From Neolecta irregularis DAH-3 (Eukaryota > Ascomycota > Neolectomycetes > Neolectales > Neolectaceae): a stretch of 29,735 bases of DNA. Positions 10,225 through 22,646 of this stretch are shown here, one piece after another. The stretch is from contig LXFE01001372.1 in the NCBI GenBank assembly GCA_001929475.1, positions 1 through 29,735 on the forward strand. The letters run 5' to 3'. The notes under the pieces were generated by a model. The model saw only the letters and a list, made by a program, of their open reading frames with translations, was not told the DNA's origin and made no database searches. Every line of letters begins with the position of its first letter. The stretch's first letter is position 1. The translations under genes were made by a program, and so were the position numbers.

Positions 10225-13188
10225 CTACTCTTCAGATTTAGTCTTTGACGATGTCGAATTTCGTGTAATGTAGAAGGAACGACTGAGCCAAGTTTCATAA
10301 CTAGCTTCTTGCGTTGGATCGCCCATAATCTTCAATGCCTTTAGAAGGAATTTATACCGACCATTTGGAACTGTATTTTCGTTGTTGTACTTACCTTCAA
10401 AAATAATATTGCTTCGGTCACCAAATCCATCTCTCGAGAGATAACGTTGAGGAAACCCATGAATCGATTTTCCTCGCTTGGATTTCGAAGTAGCGATGAC
10501 ATCACCTCGTTTTGATAAGAGGTGATCCGAGGAATCGTTTGTGATAGGGACAAGTTTAATGTCCAGAAGAGCTGTTCCCAGAATATTCCTCCACCAAACA
10601 ATCGGTTTGTCATCTTTATCAAGAGTGAATACTTCATCGTCTTTAATCGATACTATGTCATTGCTTGAGCGAGATACATCAGGATATCCATCCCTATCGA
10701 GGACTTGAGCTTTGCTCATATCTTGAGCAACCCCCATATAGGGGATATGAAACTCTTCAGAATTGCTGGCCAAAACTTGAACAAAGCCGGAATAAACTGG
10801 AACTCGAGTATGATCAAGATTCTTGGGTTCCTGTATCGAAACTGTGATGATACCGTGATCTCTTGGATCTACCCAGATCGACTTTGGGTATACAGAGACT
10901 TGAGCTGGTGCATTGATGAGTTCTAGAGGAAAAGCCTGAAGATCAACTGAATCGTTGCCTAATGCATAGACAGTGACAGCCGGTTGACTGCCAAAGGTAT
11001 ACTTGACACCAGAATCTCCAAGATTCCAGATCGATATATCAACACTGCCAGTGAATCTAGCAGTATCATTCAAATGAATGAATCCCGGGTGGATCCTGGT
11101 CGTCTGATAGACGACATTGAGGGCATTGACAAGACCACCTCCTTGCTGGATAGTTGGCGCTAGCTTAACGTCAAAATAAAGTAAAGAAACAAACTCATAC
11201 GTAATTGGAGGTTGTCATTCCATCATTGAAGTTTAGAGGGATACCATTTGTAGACATTACGTCCCTCAGATCCCGCGCAGAAATACTAGTTCGACCATGA
11301 TATGAGAGATAAAGAGCAGCAACGCCAGCAAGATAAGGTGTCGCCATCGAAGTTCCAGAGAGGACTGCATAACCACCTTTCTTCAAAGGATAAGTAGAGA
11401 ATATGTTTCCACCTGGAGCAGAGATATGAGGTTGATTATATGTTTCAAAAGTTGGTCCCCATGTCGAGAATACAGACATTTTACCACCGCTTTGAGTATC
11501 ATGAATATCGAGGGGTTGGGGATTGGTAACAAACGTCAGTGTAACAGTGTTAGTACCGTTTTTCATTGCTTTAAGGAGACTGGCTCCATCTTTAGCCGTG
11601 ATCATAGCAGCTGAAGATGATCAGAAGGCATTAATAAGGGTAATATACTCGGTAAAGTATCAACTTCAGGATACAGAATTTGACACTCGTTATTGTAGTA
11701 ACTAAAATCTCAGAGGGATTATAGAGGGTGATGCATACATGAGTTTATTGGCACCTTTCGCTTTAAAGTTTTCGGCTTTCTGTGTAAAAGGACAAGTTCC
11801 TCTTCCAACGAGAACAATGTATTTTGACAAGTCGGGAGTGTTTTCGGGAAGTGGATCACAGCCGTCGTCGACTTTTGAGGAGTTTCTTGAAGCTACAAAG
11901 ATGGGGAAAGTTCCAGTAATTTCAAAGGGCTTGATTTGAAGATAGGGCTATTGTTGACACAAAATACAATACACCGGTCGTACCAAGACTGTAAGATTCC
12001 CTGCACCACCGACTTGAGCAGGCCAACTGAAAAGCATATCAGAATCAACGCTAAAGATTAGCTTCAAAGGTTGATTGGTAAGAAAAATGCCTTCCAACAG
12101 CGGTAACTCCATCACCGCAAGCTCCAGTCGAACCATAATAAGCGCCTTCTGAACCATCATTTCCAGCAGCAATTGAAACACTACAGGTTAGCATACATTA
12201 ATTGTATGGAGCCTTACAACACGCCTCTGTCAACCAACCTTGAGGCCACAACAGCCCAAGCATCCTCTGACCATCCAGATGGTCCACCAACAGATGCGCT
12301 GATGATATCGGCGCCTGCATCAGCTGCTTCTTGAAAGGCTTGAATTAGGATGTCGCTTTGCGTTGTACCTTTGCAACCAAAGACTTTCCAACCACCGAGA
12401 CGAACTTTTGGAGATACTCCTGTGAAACTATGGTTTTAATTTTACAGAAAAGATGGGAGATGAACCTCTTGTCGTTTGCAGCAAGAATACCAGAAACGTG
12501 GGTACCATGACCCCCACAATCGAGTATGTCATTACCTGGCACTGGGTCGTTATCCCCCGTATATTTGTCACCAACAAGATCTCTGCCTGTAAACACGAGG
12601 CATCCGGAGCCAAAGCAGCCCCCAAGAGCGGGATGCGTATAGTCAATACCTGTAAGGAATTAGCATATACTTTTCAACATAGACCATATATGCCTGTATC
12701 TACCACCGCAACAAACACACCATCCCCCAGCACTCCATGGTCATGAAGTTTGTTGACGCCAGTCATTATGTGAGGACCGAAGCGATCTTTCTTCGGGACC
12801 TCGTTGGGAGAATTCACGAGTTCTACCTTCACAGGCTTTGGCTGAGAATAGCGTTTCACATGCCACATTCGAACGACATGTGGGAACTCTCTGATGATAT
12901 CTGCCTTATGTTTATCTTCAATCTTGAAAGATGTTCCGTGGAAGAGATCACTGGTGAAATTATGGCGTGATTGGATTTGGATACCGGAGACATTTATTGA
13001 ATTGTAGAAGTCCGAATGGGCATCCTGCATTTAACTCATTAGATGTCTAGAGGGCAAACGCTTGTGGAATCTCGCTTGTGCTTCCCAGTGGGTTTGAGCT
13101 CGACGATGTAACTGTTAGGGACAATATTATCATGCACAGAAAAGACACCTGCCAAAGAGGACAAGACCAAGAGCGAGATGCCCTTCAT
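10225..13188 (-). CDS. Secreted subtilisin-like serine protease (S8, Vpr-like, PA insert)
   Basis: Predicted extracellular endopeptidase of about 873 aa. Exons: 13188-13060, 13024-12694, 12649-12466, 12427-12218, 12180-12091, 12050-11984, 11947-11739, 11701-11649, 11610-11201, 11163-10225. Introns are 35-44 nt. A signal peptide (MKGISLLVLSSLAGVFS) precedes an I9-type propeptide. The catalytic triad is complete: Asp 152 (VVDTG), His 201 (GHGTHVSG) and Ser 512 (SGTSMATPY); the oxyanion Asn is in SIAAGNDG. A PA domain (IVLVGRGTCPFTQKAENF) interrupts the catalytic domain, and a long Fn3-like C-terminal region follows. The intron at 12051-12090 requires a GC donor, since no GT keeps frame. The one at 12650-12693 uses GC for the canonical DTGIDYTHP; a GT donor (12684) would insert three residues. 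An in-frame upstream Met at 13227 is possible but spoils the signal peptide. Confidence 0.92.
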
Positions 13189-13701
13189 GGTAGACAATAG
13201 AATGGAGGTGAAAAAGACGAACGACAAGGCAAGAGCAGGGAAGATACACGGACTTTATGCAGATTCTTAATCAACCGAGGGGTAGCTACGAACACGGATC
13301 TTGTGAGAGACATGAGGATCATCTAAAGGCGGAACACGACAAGTGAGACATGGGATTACATTTCCCCAGCTAATCAAGTTCTTTAATGATCGTCAAATGT
13401 GGGGATTCACCCCGGCAGGTCACCCATGAAGATTCCCGCGGCTCCTATTACTGATCGTGCTTTTGCCGAAAAGCGGGGTCTGTAGATGCGTGTTATTCAA
13501 ATTAAGCCGAGGGAATCCAGACGCACTGCATAAACGAGATTTGCAGGTGCATCTATGGGATTTTTCTGAAATTCATTGGTGGAGAGCCGGAAACACCGGT
13601 AGCGTTCCTCGGAACGCCACTTGCCATATCTGGCCTGATTTGTCACGTGCAGGACGCGTCATGGCAAATCGCCGCTCGAATTTGTCCATTCGATAACAAA
13701 C
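13189..13701. other. Divergent promoter region subtilase / UFD1
   Basis: This 513-bp spacer lies between two divergent genes. An open frame at 13457-13696 (plus) has no recognisable motif and ends just before the UFD1 start; I read it as chance. A CACGTG box lies near the UFD1 side. I see no RNA gene or repeat. Confidence 0.5.
13644..13649. promoter_or_regulatory. CACGTG E-box upstream of UFD1
   Basis: CACGTG in the context TGTCACGTGC, 58 bp before the UFD1 ATG. Its sequence and spacing match the boxes upstream of the antiporter and MED16. Confidence 0.45.
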
Positions 13702-15578
13702 ATGCGATGGAACTGTATGGCGATAGTTGATTCGTCACTATTGGCAGACAAGATTGTGCTTCCTTCGAGTATACTAAACACCATAATGACAGAGCTAAAC
13801 ATCTTTCATCCGCTCACTTTTCGTCTTCAGGCTGGGGAAAAGACATTATTTTCTGGAGTAAGGGACTTTACTGCACAGGCACCACAATCTACATTGTTCT
13901 GTGCTGATCTTCCAGGAAGGAGAGGCCAGAATACCCCATTGGATCTCGAGATCTCTAAATGTAAAAGACGGCGATATTATTTCAGTGAGCCTCGAGGAAC
14001 TGCCAAAGGGCGAAAAAGTTGTACTCGCGCCTCTCGGAGAACAGCAACCTAGTGACTGGAGGTAGGTTTAAACCGTAGAATTTGCTGAGCCATAGTGCAC
14101 TTCTTGAATCACAGCTACGTTCATTCACAACGCTAACAAAAGGCGAAGTCATCGAGATATCATGCTCTACCGGTCCAATGAAAGTCCTTATCAAATCTCT
14201 CGAACCCGAGAATGCTGTCACTATCATCGACACTGACCTTGAAACTGATGTCGAATACATGACATCTGCTGCAATCACGAAAGAAGACGAAGTTGTCAAC
14301 ATGCAACTTGATCAAAGTCTCCGCGGTAAGGTTGACGAAAACCAATACCGGTATTTCGAACTAGAGTCATGGAATCGAGAAAAGCCGTTAATCTGGACTT
14401 TAGACATCGAGAAAGGCGATGCAGGTACGTCTCATGCCTTTAAGCCTTGCTTTTGACATTAGATATCCTTATCTCAACATCCTCTAAACCCACAATTGAT
14501 AATCATGTCTGGTCGACATATACCGGGCCGATCGAAATAAATTCTACAAATAATGCATTGACTTCTGCTACAACGCTTCACATGTCCATCTACGGTTTTC
14601 GTTCTTCAGTATTTATTGTATCCGTGACTCAATTTTCCCCTCAAAAAGATACACACGAGGGAAGAATACAATGTTCAAATTGTAAAGCTTGGGTTCCCCC
14701 AAACTCAATGCTTCTTCACTCAAATTTTTGTTCGAGAAATATCATCCGTTGCAAATGCGGGGATATTATTAAAAGCAGTGAAATGCCTGAACATTGGCAT
14801 TGCGATATATGCAACGGCCACGGAATGGGACCTCTTTCCAAAGAAAAGCACATATGGGTATTTCATATTTCGAGGACCTGCACCTGCTTTGCAGAATTTG
14901 CCTCTCTTCCTCAGTTATCACAACATAAACACACAGCCTGTCCAGAGAAAGCGATCACATGGTATATTTCATGGCCTAACAGGGCTGACTACTAGTCGAT
15001 ACTGCCACCTCCTGGTACCCCAAGGTGACCTGTCGACTCTCCCTCAACATACTCTCTTATCATCTCTGACACCTCACGAAGTGTCATGCGGCTCGCGAAC
15101 AACAAATTGTTCCATTTGCAATAAATTAGTAACGCTCTCAGATCTCAATGTACATACTCAACTTCATGTTTTACAACAAAGATCCATGTCAAAATGCAGG
15201 AATTCGAATTGCTGTCGAGATCCTGCAGAAAATCCTTACAGACTCTGTGCAATGTGCTTCGGACCGCTTTGGAGTCCGATCCTTGATACTGATGGGACAA
15301 AATTGAGGAGTAGAATTGAAAGAAGACTGGTTCTGCAGTTGGTTCGTGGTTGTGGACGTAAGAATTGCAGAAATTCAGTATAATCTCTGATATTTGGAAC
15401 TTGCTGATGTCGATAGCTTTGTGCTACGGCCATTGGAACATCTCTTCCTACGAAAGAGGCAAACGAGATGGCAAAACCTATTGTGGAGAATCTAGGGGAT
15501 GAAACCATCGACCTACCATTCTGTGTTGACGAAACAACGCAAAAGAAAATGGATGTTCATAAAGACGCGGCTATATAG
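13702..15578 (+). CDS. UFD1: UFD1 family ubiquitin-fusion degradation protein with zinc-finger tail
   Basis: UFD1 partners Npl4 and the Cdc48/p97 ATPase to extract ubiquitinated proteins for the proteasome. The model gives 564 aa in six exons: 13702-13878, 13916-14061, 14096-14424, 14463-14961, 14996-15377, 15417-15578; introns are 34-39 nt. The N-terminal double-psi barrel shows ADKIVLPSSIL, HPLTFRL, GVRDFTAQEGEARIPHWIS, SLEELPKGEKVVLAPL and FTTLTKGEVIEI. The C-terminal half has TRAF-like Cys/His fingers (CSNCKAWVPPNSMLLHSNFC, CKCGDI, CDICNGHGMG, CRYCHLLVP, CSICNKLV) as in long filamentous-fungal UFD1 proteins. The first intron (13879-13915) needs a GC-AG splice; no GT donor preserves the conserved GVRDFTA block. 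The last exon is chosen over a readthrough stop at 15383 because it continues the protein with NSLCATAIGTS and a coherent tail. Confidence 0.9.
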
Positions 15579-16560
15579 ATAGAATTCTTGGATTGAAGGG
15601 ACCCTGGTGTCGTTGTGGAGTTTGAAATGAAACATAGGTCATTGATTTATGGGAATGCATCAATCGAGTCGAACATCTTGCAAGCGTTATAATCATCATT
15701 TTACCCCTACATTTATTTCTCCACGGCTGTTCAAAAGTCTTGCATTGATAAAGTGACAAGAGCATTGAAGTCATAGGATCTACCATAACTAAAAACTAGG
15801 TTCCTTGAGTTCTTAATTCTTGAAAGCTCCTCTATTGTGTCTATACTTCCTTCACCCTGGATAATTTTGAGTTTAGATGAGCGCCATAAAAGGGATGTTG
15901 AATGATGGAACCAGTACTGCCTGGATTTCAAATGATCTAGAAGTTATAGACGAATCCCGATTAACGGAATTGAAGTTTAACAAAAATTAGTAAAACAGAT
16001 TGATCTACAGTCAAACCTGGATATAAAGAATGTGGCTTGGAAGCGTTTTCAGTTCGTTATAACGAGGATTCGTTGTATGGAGATAGCCAAATAGAAAATA
16101 AACAAGATCCAAGCAAATCCAAACCAAATGAATGGGAGAGAAATAACTTGATTCTACCATCTATTCTTTGATGATGTATAGGATTTATGTAAGAGTCGCA
16201 GTTCTTTTGATAGGAATCATGAAGGCGTATCTCATGTGGAGATGTTATCATTAGTATATAAACCTGTCACATTACGCATACCTAGGTTGGGTATGCTCTT
16301 ATGTATATAGATGTCCACGGTTAGAATAACCCTTTTAGTCTTATTCGTACTTGGGTCCTCTCAAGGAAGAATCACAATTTCATACGAAAAAATTGTTTGT
16401 TTTTTAATCTGCACGAGTCAAGATAAAACAACAGGAAGACAATCAAAGCTTTACAGGAAACAAATCTCAACGCTCCTGCTTTTCACTATCCAATATCTTA
16501 GCGATCCCTATAGTATTGTTTAGCAGGGCGGATATAAAAGAGTGTCATACGTGAGGGTGA
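15579..16560. other. Gene-poor spacer downstream of UFD1
   Basis: About 980 bp, AT-rich. Apart from the pogo-like terminus at 16008-16080, I see no gene. Open frames here (for example 16311-16523 plus and 15731-15931 minus) are short, of low complexity and lack motifs. Confidence 0.5.
16008..16080. mobile_element. Relic terminus of a pogo/Fot1-like DNA transposon
   Basis: The stretch begins CAGTCAAACCTGGATATAAA directly after a TA dinucleotide and ends with TTCGTTATAACGAGGATTCG. Terminal repeats of fungal Fot1/pogo elements typically begin CAGTCAAxCCTCG and contain repeated TATAACGA motifs, and they insert at TA. No second terminus and no transposase are visible nearby, so this would be a solo, degraded end. 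The family assignment rests on recalled consensus, not a search. Confidence 0.4.
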
Positions 16561-16665
16561 TCATTTATGACCCCCGCAGCATTCGCATGTGGTGGCGCAA
16601 ACGTCTAAACCACAAGTACATCCAGTATCGCAAGTCAAACATGTTGAAGGACCTTGATTCGACAT
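16561..16665 (-). CDS. Short cysteine-rich metallothionein
   Basis: A 34-residue open frame, ATG at 16665 and TGA at 16561. It encodes eight cysteines at positions 9, 12, 16, 18, 23, 27, 29 and 30, arranged CxxC, CxC and CxCC. It has no aromatic residues, is rich in Gly, Thr and Asp, and ends GGHK. This fits a small fungal metallothionein binding Cu(I), Zn(II) or Cd(II) in the cytosol for metal storage and detoxification. Family members in other fungi are often only 25-60 residues. No intron is needed. A TATA-like AGTATTTAACTC and a copper-factor-like motif lie upstream. Composition is so specific that chance is unlikely, but the gene is tiny and expression is unproven. Confidence 0.72.
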   Translation of the reverse strand: MSNQGPSTCLTCDTGCTCGLDVCATTCECCGGHK

Positions 16666-16674
16666 AGTCGATAT

Positions 16675-16684
16675 TTTCTGCTGA
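16675..16684. promoter_or_regulatory. Possible copper-responsive (Ace1/Amt1-like) element
   Basis: The plus strand reads TTTCTGCTGA, which matches the yeast HTHNNGCTGD consensus bound by copper-fist activators of metallothionein genes. It lies only 10-19 bp before the metallothionein ATG, so it may fall in the 5' UTR. The motif is degenerate and a chance match is quite possible. Confidence 0.25.
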
Positions 16685-17337
16685 AAGCTTTTGACAATTT
16701 CTTTTTGAAAATGGACTGATCGCGGGAGTTAAATACTTTTGGATCATGTCTAGGTGTTAAACAGGTTCACAAAGATACTGGATACTTGTAATTCAATTGA
16801 CTAAAGTAAACAGGAAGACAGCCATTTGAAAGAACAAAAATACGTCATCATAAGAAAAAAAAGAGTTTTCTTGAATGACTGGGAGATGAGTCTTGAACCA
16901 ATCAACTGGACCGGAACGTGGATGGCCGCGTTTCCAGGGAACAAAAGACATGCCGTACACGCATTAAAGACCTGTTTACTAATCTGCCTCTTCCTGCCCA
17001 CCCATATGAATGACAATCTCACTGACTCTAAGGTCGATCACCAGGGTTTAATAAGGATTCATGGCTAAATTTCTGGGCTCATATCTGTCCGCAAGCTACA
17101 TCATCGACGCGTCTCCACTCAAGAGCAAAGAATACGGGACTGCTAATCTGCCTCATTTGCCACGTAGAAAAAAAAACAGTTCTAAAATTGAGCATATTAA
17201 CTTACTACCCATTCGTCCGGAGATTCTCAACAACTTGGGGGAGGATAGTCATATCAGAGTTTCACATGTATCATCTAGATATCCAACATGCACAGATATC
17301 ACTGGAATGACAGAGTCTGTAACTTCTAAATTTTAAT
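16685..17337. other. Spacer between metallothionein and ATP2 3' end
   Basis: About 650 bp containing the presumed metallothionein promoter and the ATP2 3' flank. Open frames at 16826-17068 and 17061-17336 (plus) show no motif, no splice continuity and no family resemblance that I recognise. I leave them uncalled. Confidence 0.45.
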
Positions 17338-19119
<1,782 letters not shown>

Positions 19120-19407
19120 GACTTGGGAATGGACAATTTGAAAATGTGGTAGTTAGGGAATAGGACTGCGAATTTTGCGGAGCGGACTATGATTATTTTT
19201 CAGACACGAATTTAGATGAATTGCCTTTCTTTTTAACAACCGGGCGGATTATTTTAAAAACATTAACAAGATTATGACCCGTAGAAATGTAGATTGTGTA
19301 TGTTGAAATAAGAAGATTGAGCACGTTGGATATAGTTTTGGTAAGGCTGGAAAAATGGGCTTCCGTCTCTGTTGCGATTTCAGTCAACGTTTTGTTCGTA
19401 TTTCAAC

Positions 19408-19954
19408 ATGCCTCGATCTCTGCCGAATATTATAATCACTGGGACACCTGGGACTGGAAAGACGAGTCACGCCGAGCTTTTAAAGAGCCATATTCCCGAG
19501 CTTGTGCATTACAATATCGGCAGTCTAGTAAAGTCTGAGAATCTGTATGAAAAGTATGACGAAGAGTGGGATTCGTATATTGTGGATGAGGACAAGCTGA
19601 TCGACTATCTGGAGCCGCTAGTGGAAAATGGCGGGTGTATACTGGACTGGCACTCGTGCGAAGTGTTTCCCAAGCGATGGATCGACCTTGTTGCTGTCCT
19701 GCGCACAGACCATGCGATTCTCTGGGATAGACTGGAAGCGCGGTATATATATGTTGCTATTTTATTCTGATGGTAGTGGATATAGTCTGCGCAAGATTGA
19801 GGAAAACAACGAGGCTGAAATCATGGAGGTAGTACTTGCAGAGGCACGCGACAGTTATGATTCCGAGATTATTGTAGAGCTGCAAAGCGAAAATGATGCT
19901 GATTTTGCACTGAATGTCGATCGAATAGTGGAGTGGATACAAAATTGGAAATAA
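19408..19954 (+). CDS. FAP7: Fap7/hCINAP (AK6) adenylate kinase-like NTPase
   Basis: A small P-loop NTPase required in other eukaryotes for late 20S-to-18S pre-rRNA processing of the small ribosomal subunit; it also has adenylate kinase activity. Two exons, 19408-19742 and 19777-19954, are joined by a 34-nt intron, giving 170 aa, close to human AK6. The Walker A motif GTPGTGKT is at residues 12-19, with the Walker B-type region LDWHSCEVFP and the lid region DRLEARGYS. The C-terminal IEENNEAEIMEVVLAEARDS is diagnostic of the family. The start MPRSLPNIIITG is preferred over an in-frame Met 12 codons earlier. ATP2 is divergent, 288 bp upstream. The stop codon lies 54 bp before the MED16 start. 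Confidence 0.95.
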
Positions 19955-19962
19955 TCACGTGA
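19955..19962. promoter_or_regulatory. TCACGTGA E-box in the FAP7-MED16 spacer
   Basis: A perfect 8-bp palindrome TCACGTGA begins immediately after the FAP7 stop codon; its CACGTG core starts 53 bp before the MED16 ATG. With only 54 bp between the genes, it is the most obvious candidate element for MED16 transcription. Confidence 0.5.
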
Positions 19963-20008
19963 CTATCCGGTATTATCACCTAATACTCCATATCCGCCTT
20001 ATCCTCAA

Positions 20009-22540
20009 ATGCGCAGTGGATGCATTATTCCGCGCAGGCAAATACCAGCAGCACTTGCTTGGTCACCGGGCGGGTGTCTTGTATTTACGGATCCTGCGAA
20101 CGGGTAGAATATCGTAGACAATGTATTTTGACGGTAGTTCGCTGTTATGTGCTGCGGCACTTTCGACAGTTCAGAATTCAACACGAGTGCTGAGTATCAC
20201 CGAGCATCACAGCCATCCAATCGCGCAAATTGCATGGGACCAGAGCGGGTTGCGCTGTGCGAGCATTGACATTTCGGGCAAGCTCGTTATATGGGACACG
20301 GGCAAACTAATCAACGAATGGTCGTATGCCTACTCCTCTGTCGATCCAGACCAGGACTATCCAGAAATTGTCGGGTTTCTATGGCTGCAGCTCGACCGCC
20401 AGTTGTTTTCCGCATCCGCATCTCTAAAAACATCAGATGGCGCTCCCCAATATGTTATCGACTTTAAGCACTACAAGGGAGACGGACCAATCAACACCAC
20501 GCACAAAGGAGGTGTTGCCTGTGTCGGAATCACCCGGGCAGGTAGGGTACGCCTCTAATTGGCTTTATTTGACTCCAGATCAAAGTATGGTACACAATAG
20601 AGACCGGGTTCCGTGAAATCTCGAACGACCCAATTTCAAATCTTCCCATCAGCAAAGCATCCTTTCTCTCGGATAAAAATGGTTCCTTGTATCTGGTGTG
20701 CTATTGTGAACCAATGCAATCCCCTCCATATATCCTCTTGTACAAAGTATCGCTAAATTTCGACCAAGGCGGTACGCGTCTTCCATCTCCAATCTCATTG
20801 CAAGTAAAAATAACATCAACCTGCATCGTAGCCCAGTCCTATATATCCGCTTCACCCACATCTCGACTCATCTCGCTACAGTTAATACACTCCGTCGACG
20901 AATCCAAAGTCTGTTTACTCGCTGTCTTCCAAAATGGCCTCTCATCATCACTTGCGTCAAGATTCGAAATTATCAATGAACCAGTAGAAATTGCTCCTGT
21001 TTTCACAGATCTCGTCTGTCGGCAAACTGAGATACCATCTGTCTTGGAAACTAGCTGCGATATTGTTCTCAAAGAACAAATTACCTTTGATGACATTGTG
21101 GTTTCAGTAGACTTTATCGAACCCAACCTTTTATGCTTTGTCTTGAAAAATGGAGATATTCAGATTCGAAAAAGGTATATATATATTGATCATGGTTGAC
21201 ACCACAGCGAGAATTTAACCTCTGAAAATTTAACAGAGTCAAATTCAAATGACTCCTTCACTCCTCTGGAAAAAATGTATAGTATCTTTGACGGAGGATT
21301 CGCCTTTCATAGATCTTGTGACGGTTCCAGCGATACTCTGAGCAAGTCCCACAGTACCTCCCTCACAAACTAATTATAGTAATCAATTCATGTCTCTCGC
21401 CAAATAAACTCATAGTCACTACAATCGATTCAAACAATAAAATAACTCTTCACATTCCAAAAGCAACTCCCTCAATCGCAAGCGCATTCGCATTATGTCA
21501 ACGGTACTGCATCGGCTGCTTAAATTCAGTAAATACAGACGATATAGTCCACACCGCAATTTCCAATCCAAAAGATCTACATCTCCCTTTCCTTCAAGAT
21601 GTAATTCGTTCCCTAAGTCATCCCTATGATGCAATTCGAACGTGGACAATAGACCGTCTTCTCGGTCCAGTTTTTGGCGTCCGGATTTTAGGATTACATT
21701 ATTTATTATTCAAAGGCCAGGAAATTTCAAAGAGGGTGTTTGTTAGTATGCATATTCGAATGGTACTCATCGCATTCGTCGCGAGTTCCAAGAACCCCAG
21801 TCTAGCTCAAAAAGCCATGTTGACTAAAAATGCAACGGTTGAATTTCGTGATGGTACGTATATACACGTATTATTACTAAATGAAGTTCCCTTGGTTACA
21901 CTTATTGGACCCGTTCGTTGGGCCGTGGATTTACTAATTCAAGTTATCCAGTCGTTGATTCCAGAATGCAAGAACGATTCACTTGCTCTTCTTTTTCAGC
22001 CTCTTTCAAGAATTTATTTACAAGCATTAACGAGATGTCTTTGTTCAATTCAAAGACATATAGATAAACCGATGATACTAGGAACTGATCCCGATGGTGC
22101 GATTATGGCCGTTAATAATCATTTGCGTGCAAGTTTAAATTCAATCGATCTTGAAATGACTACTTGTAAACTCGAAGAAGCAGATCAAATCAGTACAAGT
22201 ATCTTCCTTTTATAATACCATGCTGACTTGTACAGAATATCAATATCTTGACCGCGAGCTGTATTTTTCAAATACACTGCCCTCTGAATTTACAAATGCA
22301 CTCTCATCACCGATTCCTACACCCGAACTATTCTTTCGCTCTAAAACAGGTTGGAAACTAGATATTGTTAGGAAGACACGATTACTTGCAAATAAAGGTC
22401 TTCGTAAATGTTCGCGATGTGAGGGAACCAGTATGATCGATGAGCCTTTTCCAATCACCTCAAATACAAAACAGTCTACCGCTTGGATCGGGATGTTTAA
22501 GAGGATGTGTCCTTGTAGTGGTGTTTGGATTAAAATATAG
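20009..22540 (+). CDS. MED16: Mediator complex subunit 16
   Basis: Sin4/Med16 is a tail-module subunit of Mediator linking activators to RNA polymerase II. Exons: 20009-20103, 20138-20546, 20579-21174, 21208-21323, 21380-22198, 22236-22540, giving 779 aa. The N-terminus has the family's WD40-like repeats (IPAALAWSPGGCLVFTDPAN, IAQIAWDQSGLRCASIDISG, RAGRIKVWYTIETGFREIS). The middle has GGFAF followed by SCLSPNKLIVTTID. The C-terminus ends with the Med16 Cys-rich signature (LRKCSRCEG, then MCPCSGVWIKI). Introns are 34, 32, 33, 56 and 37 nt; the 56-nt one (21324-21379, donor GTTCCA) is the least certain. A stop-free 33-nt stretch at 21854-21886, with GTACGT donor and TTACTAA branch motif, is probably another intron, which would give 768 aa. 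The first exon is needed because the ATG at 20121 lies inside an intron. Confidence 0.88.
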
Positions 22541-22646
22541 TATTGTATAATCAAGTTTGTGGTAAGTTAACAATGAACTTTGAACGGTTTGGGAGTGATC
22601 TCAGCTTCATCCATTGAGCGCGATAGGAAAAAAACCCTTGGAGTCA

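Noticed and set aside
13457-13696. 79-codon plus-strand open frame upstream of UFD1
   Set aside because: Composition is rich in Trp, Arg and Cys without a motif, and it ends 5 bp before the well-supported UFD1 start; likely chance.
13879-13915. Frameshift mutation or pseudogenisation of UFD1
   Set aside because: The gap is 37 nt, the usual intron size here, with a CTGAT branch motif and CAG acceptor; the rest of the gene is intact, so a GC-AG intron is the simpler reading.
15378-15383. Stop at 15381-15383 as the end of UFD1
   Set aside because: A 39-nt intron with a GTATAA donor and TAG acceptor at 15378-15416 continues the frame for 53 more sensible codons.
16826-17336. Two plus-strand open frames between the metallothionein and ATP2 genes
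   Set aside because: They overlap in different frames, join by no convincing splice signals, and show no domain.
20121-20137. ATG at 20121 as the MED16 start
   Set aside because: It lies inside a 34-nt intron; the exon starting at 20009 adds IPAALAWSPGGC, which matches the Med16 N-terminal WD40-like pattern.
21338-21379. 26-nt intron in MED16 (21354-21379) instead of 56 nt
   Set aside because: It would be shorter than any well-supported intron here and would lengthen the conserved GGFAF-to-LSPNK spacing; the 56-nt option keeps the family spacing.
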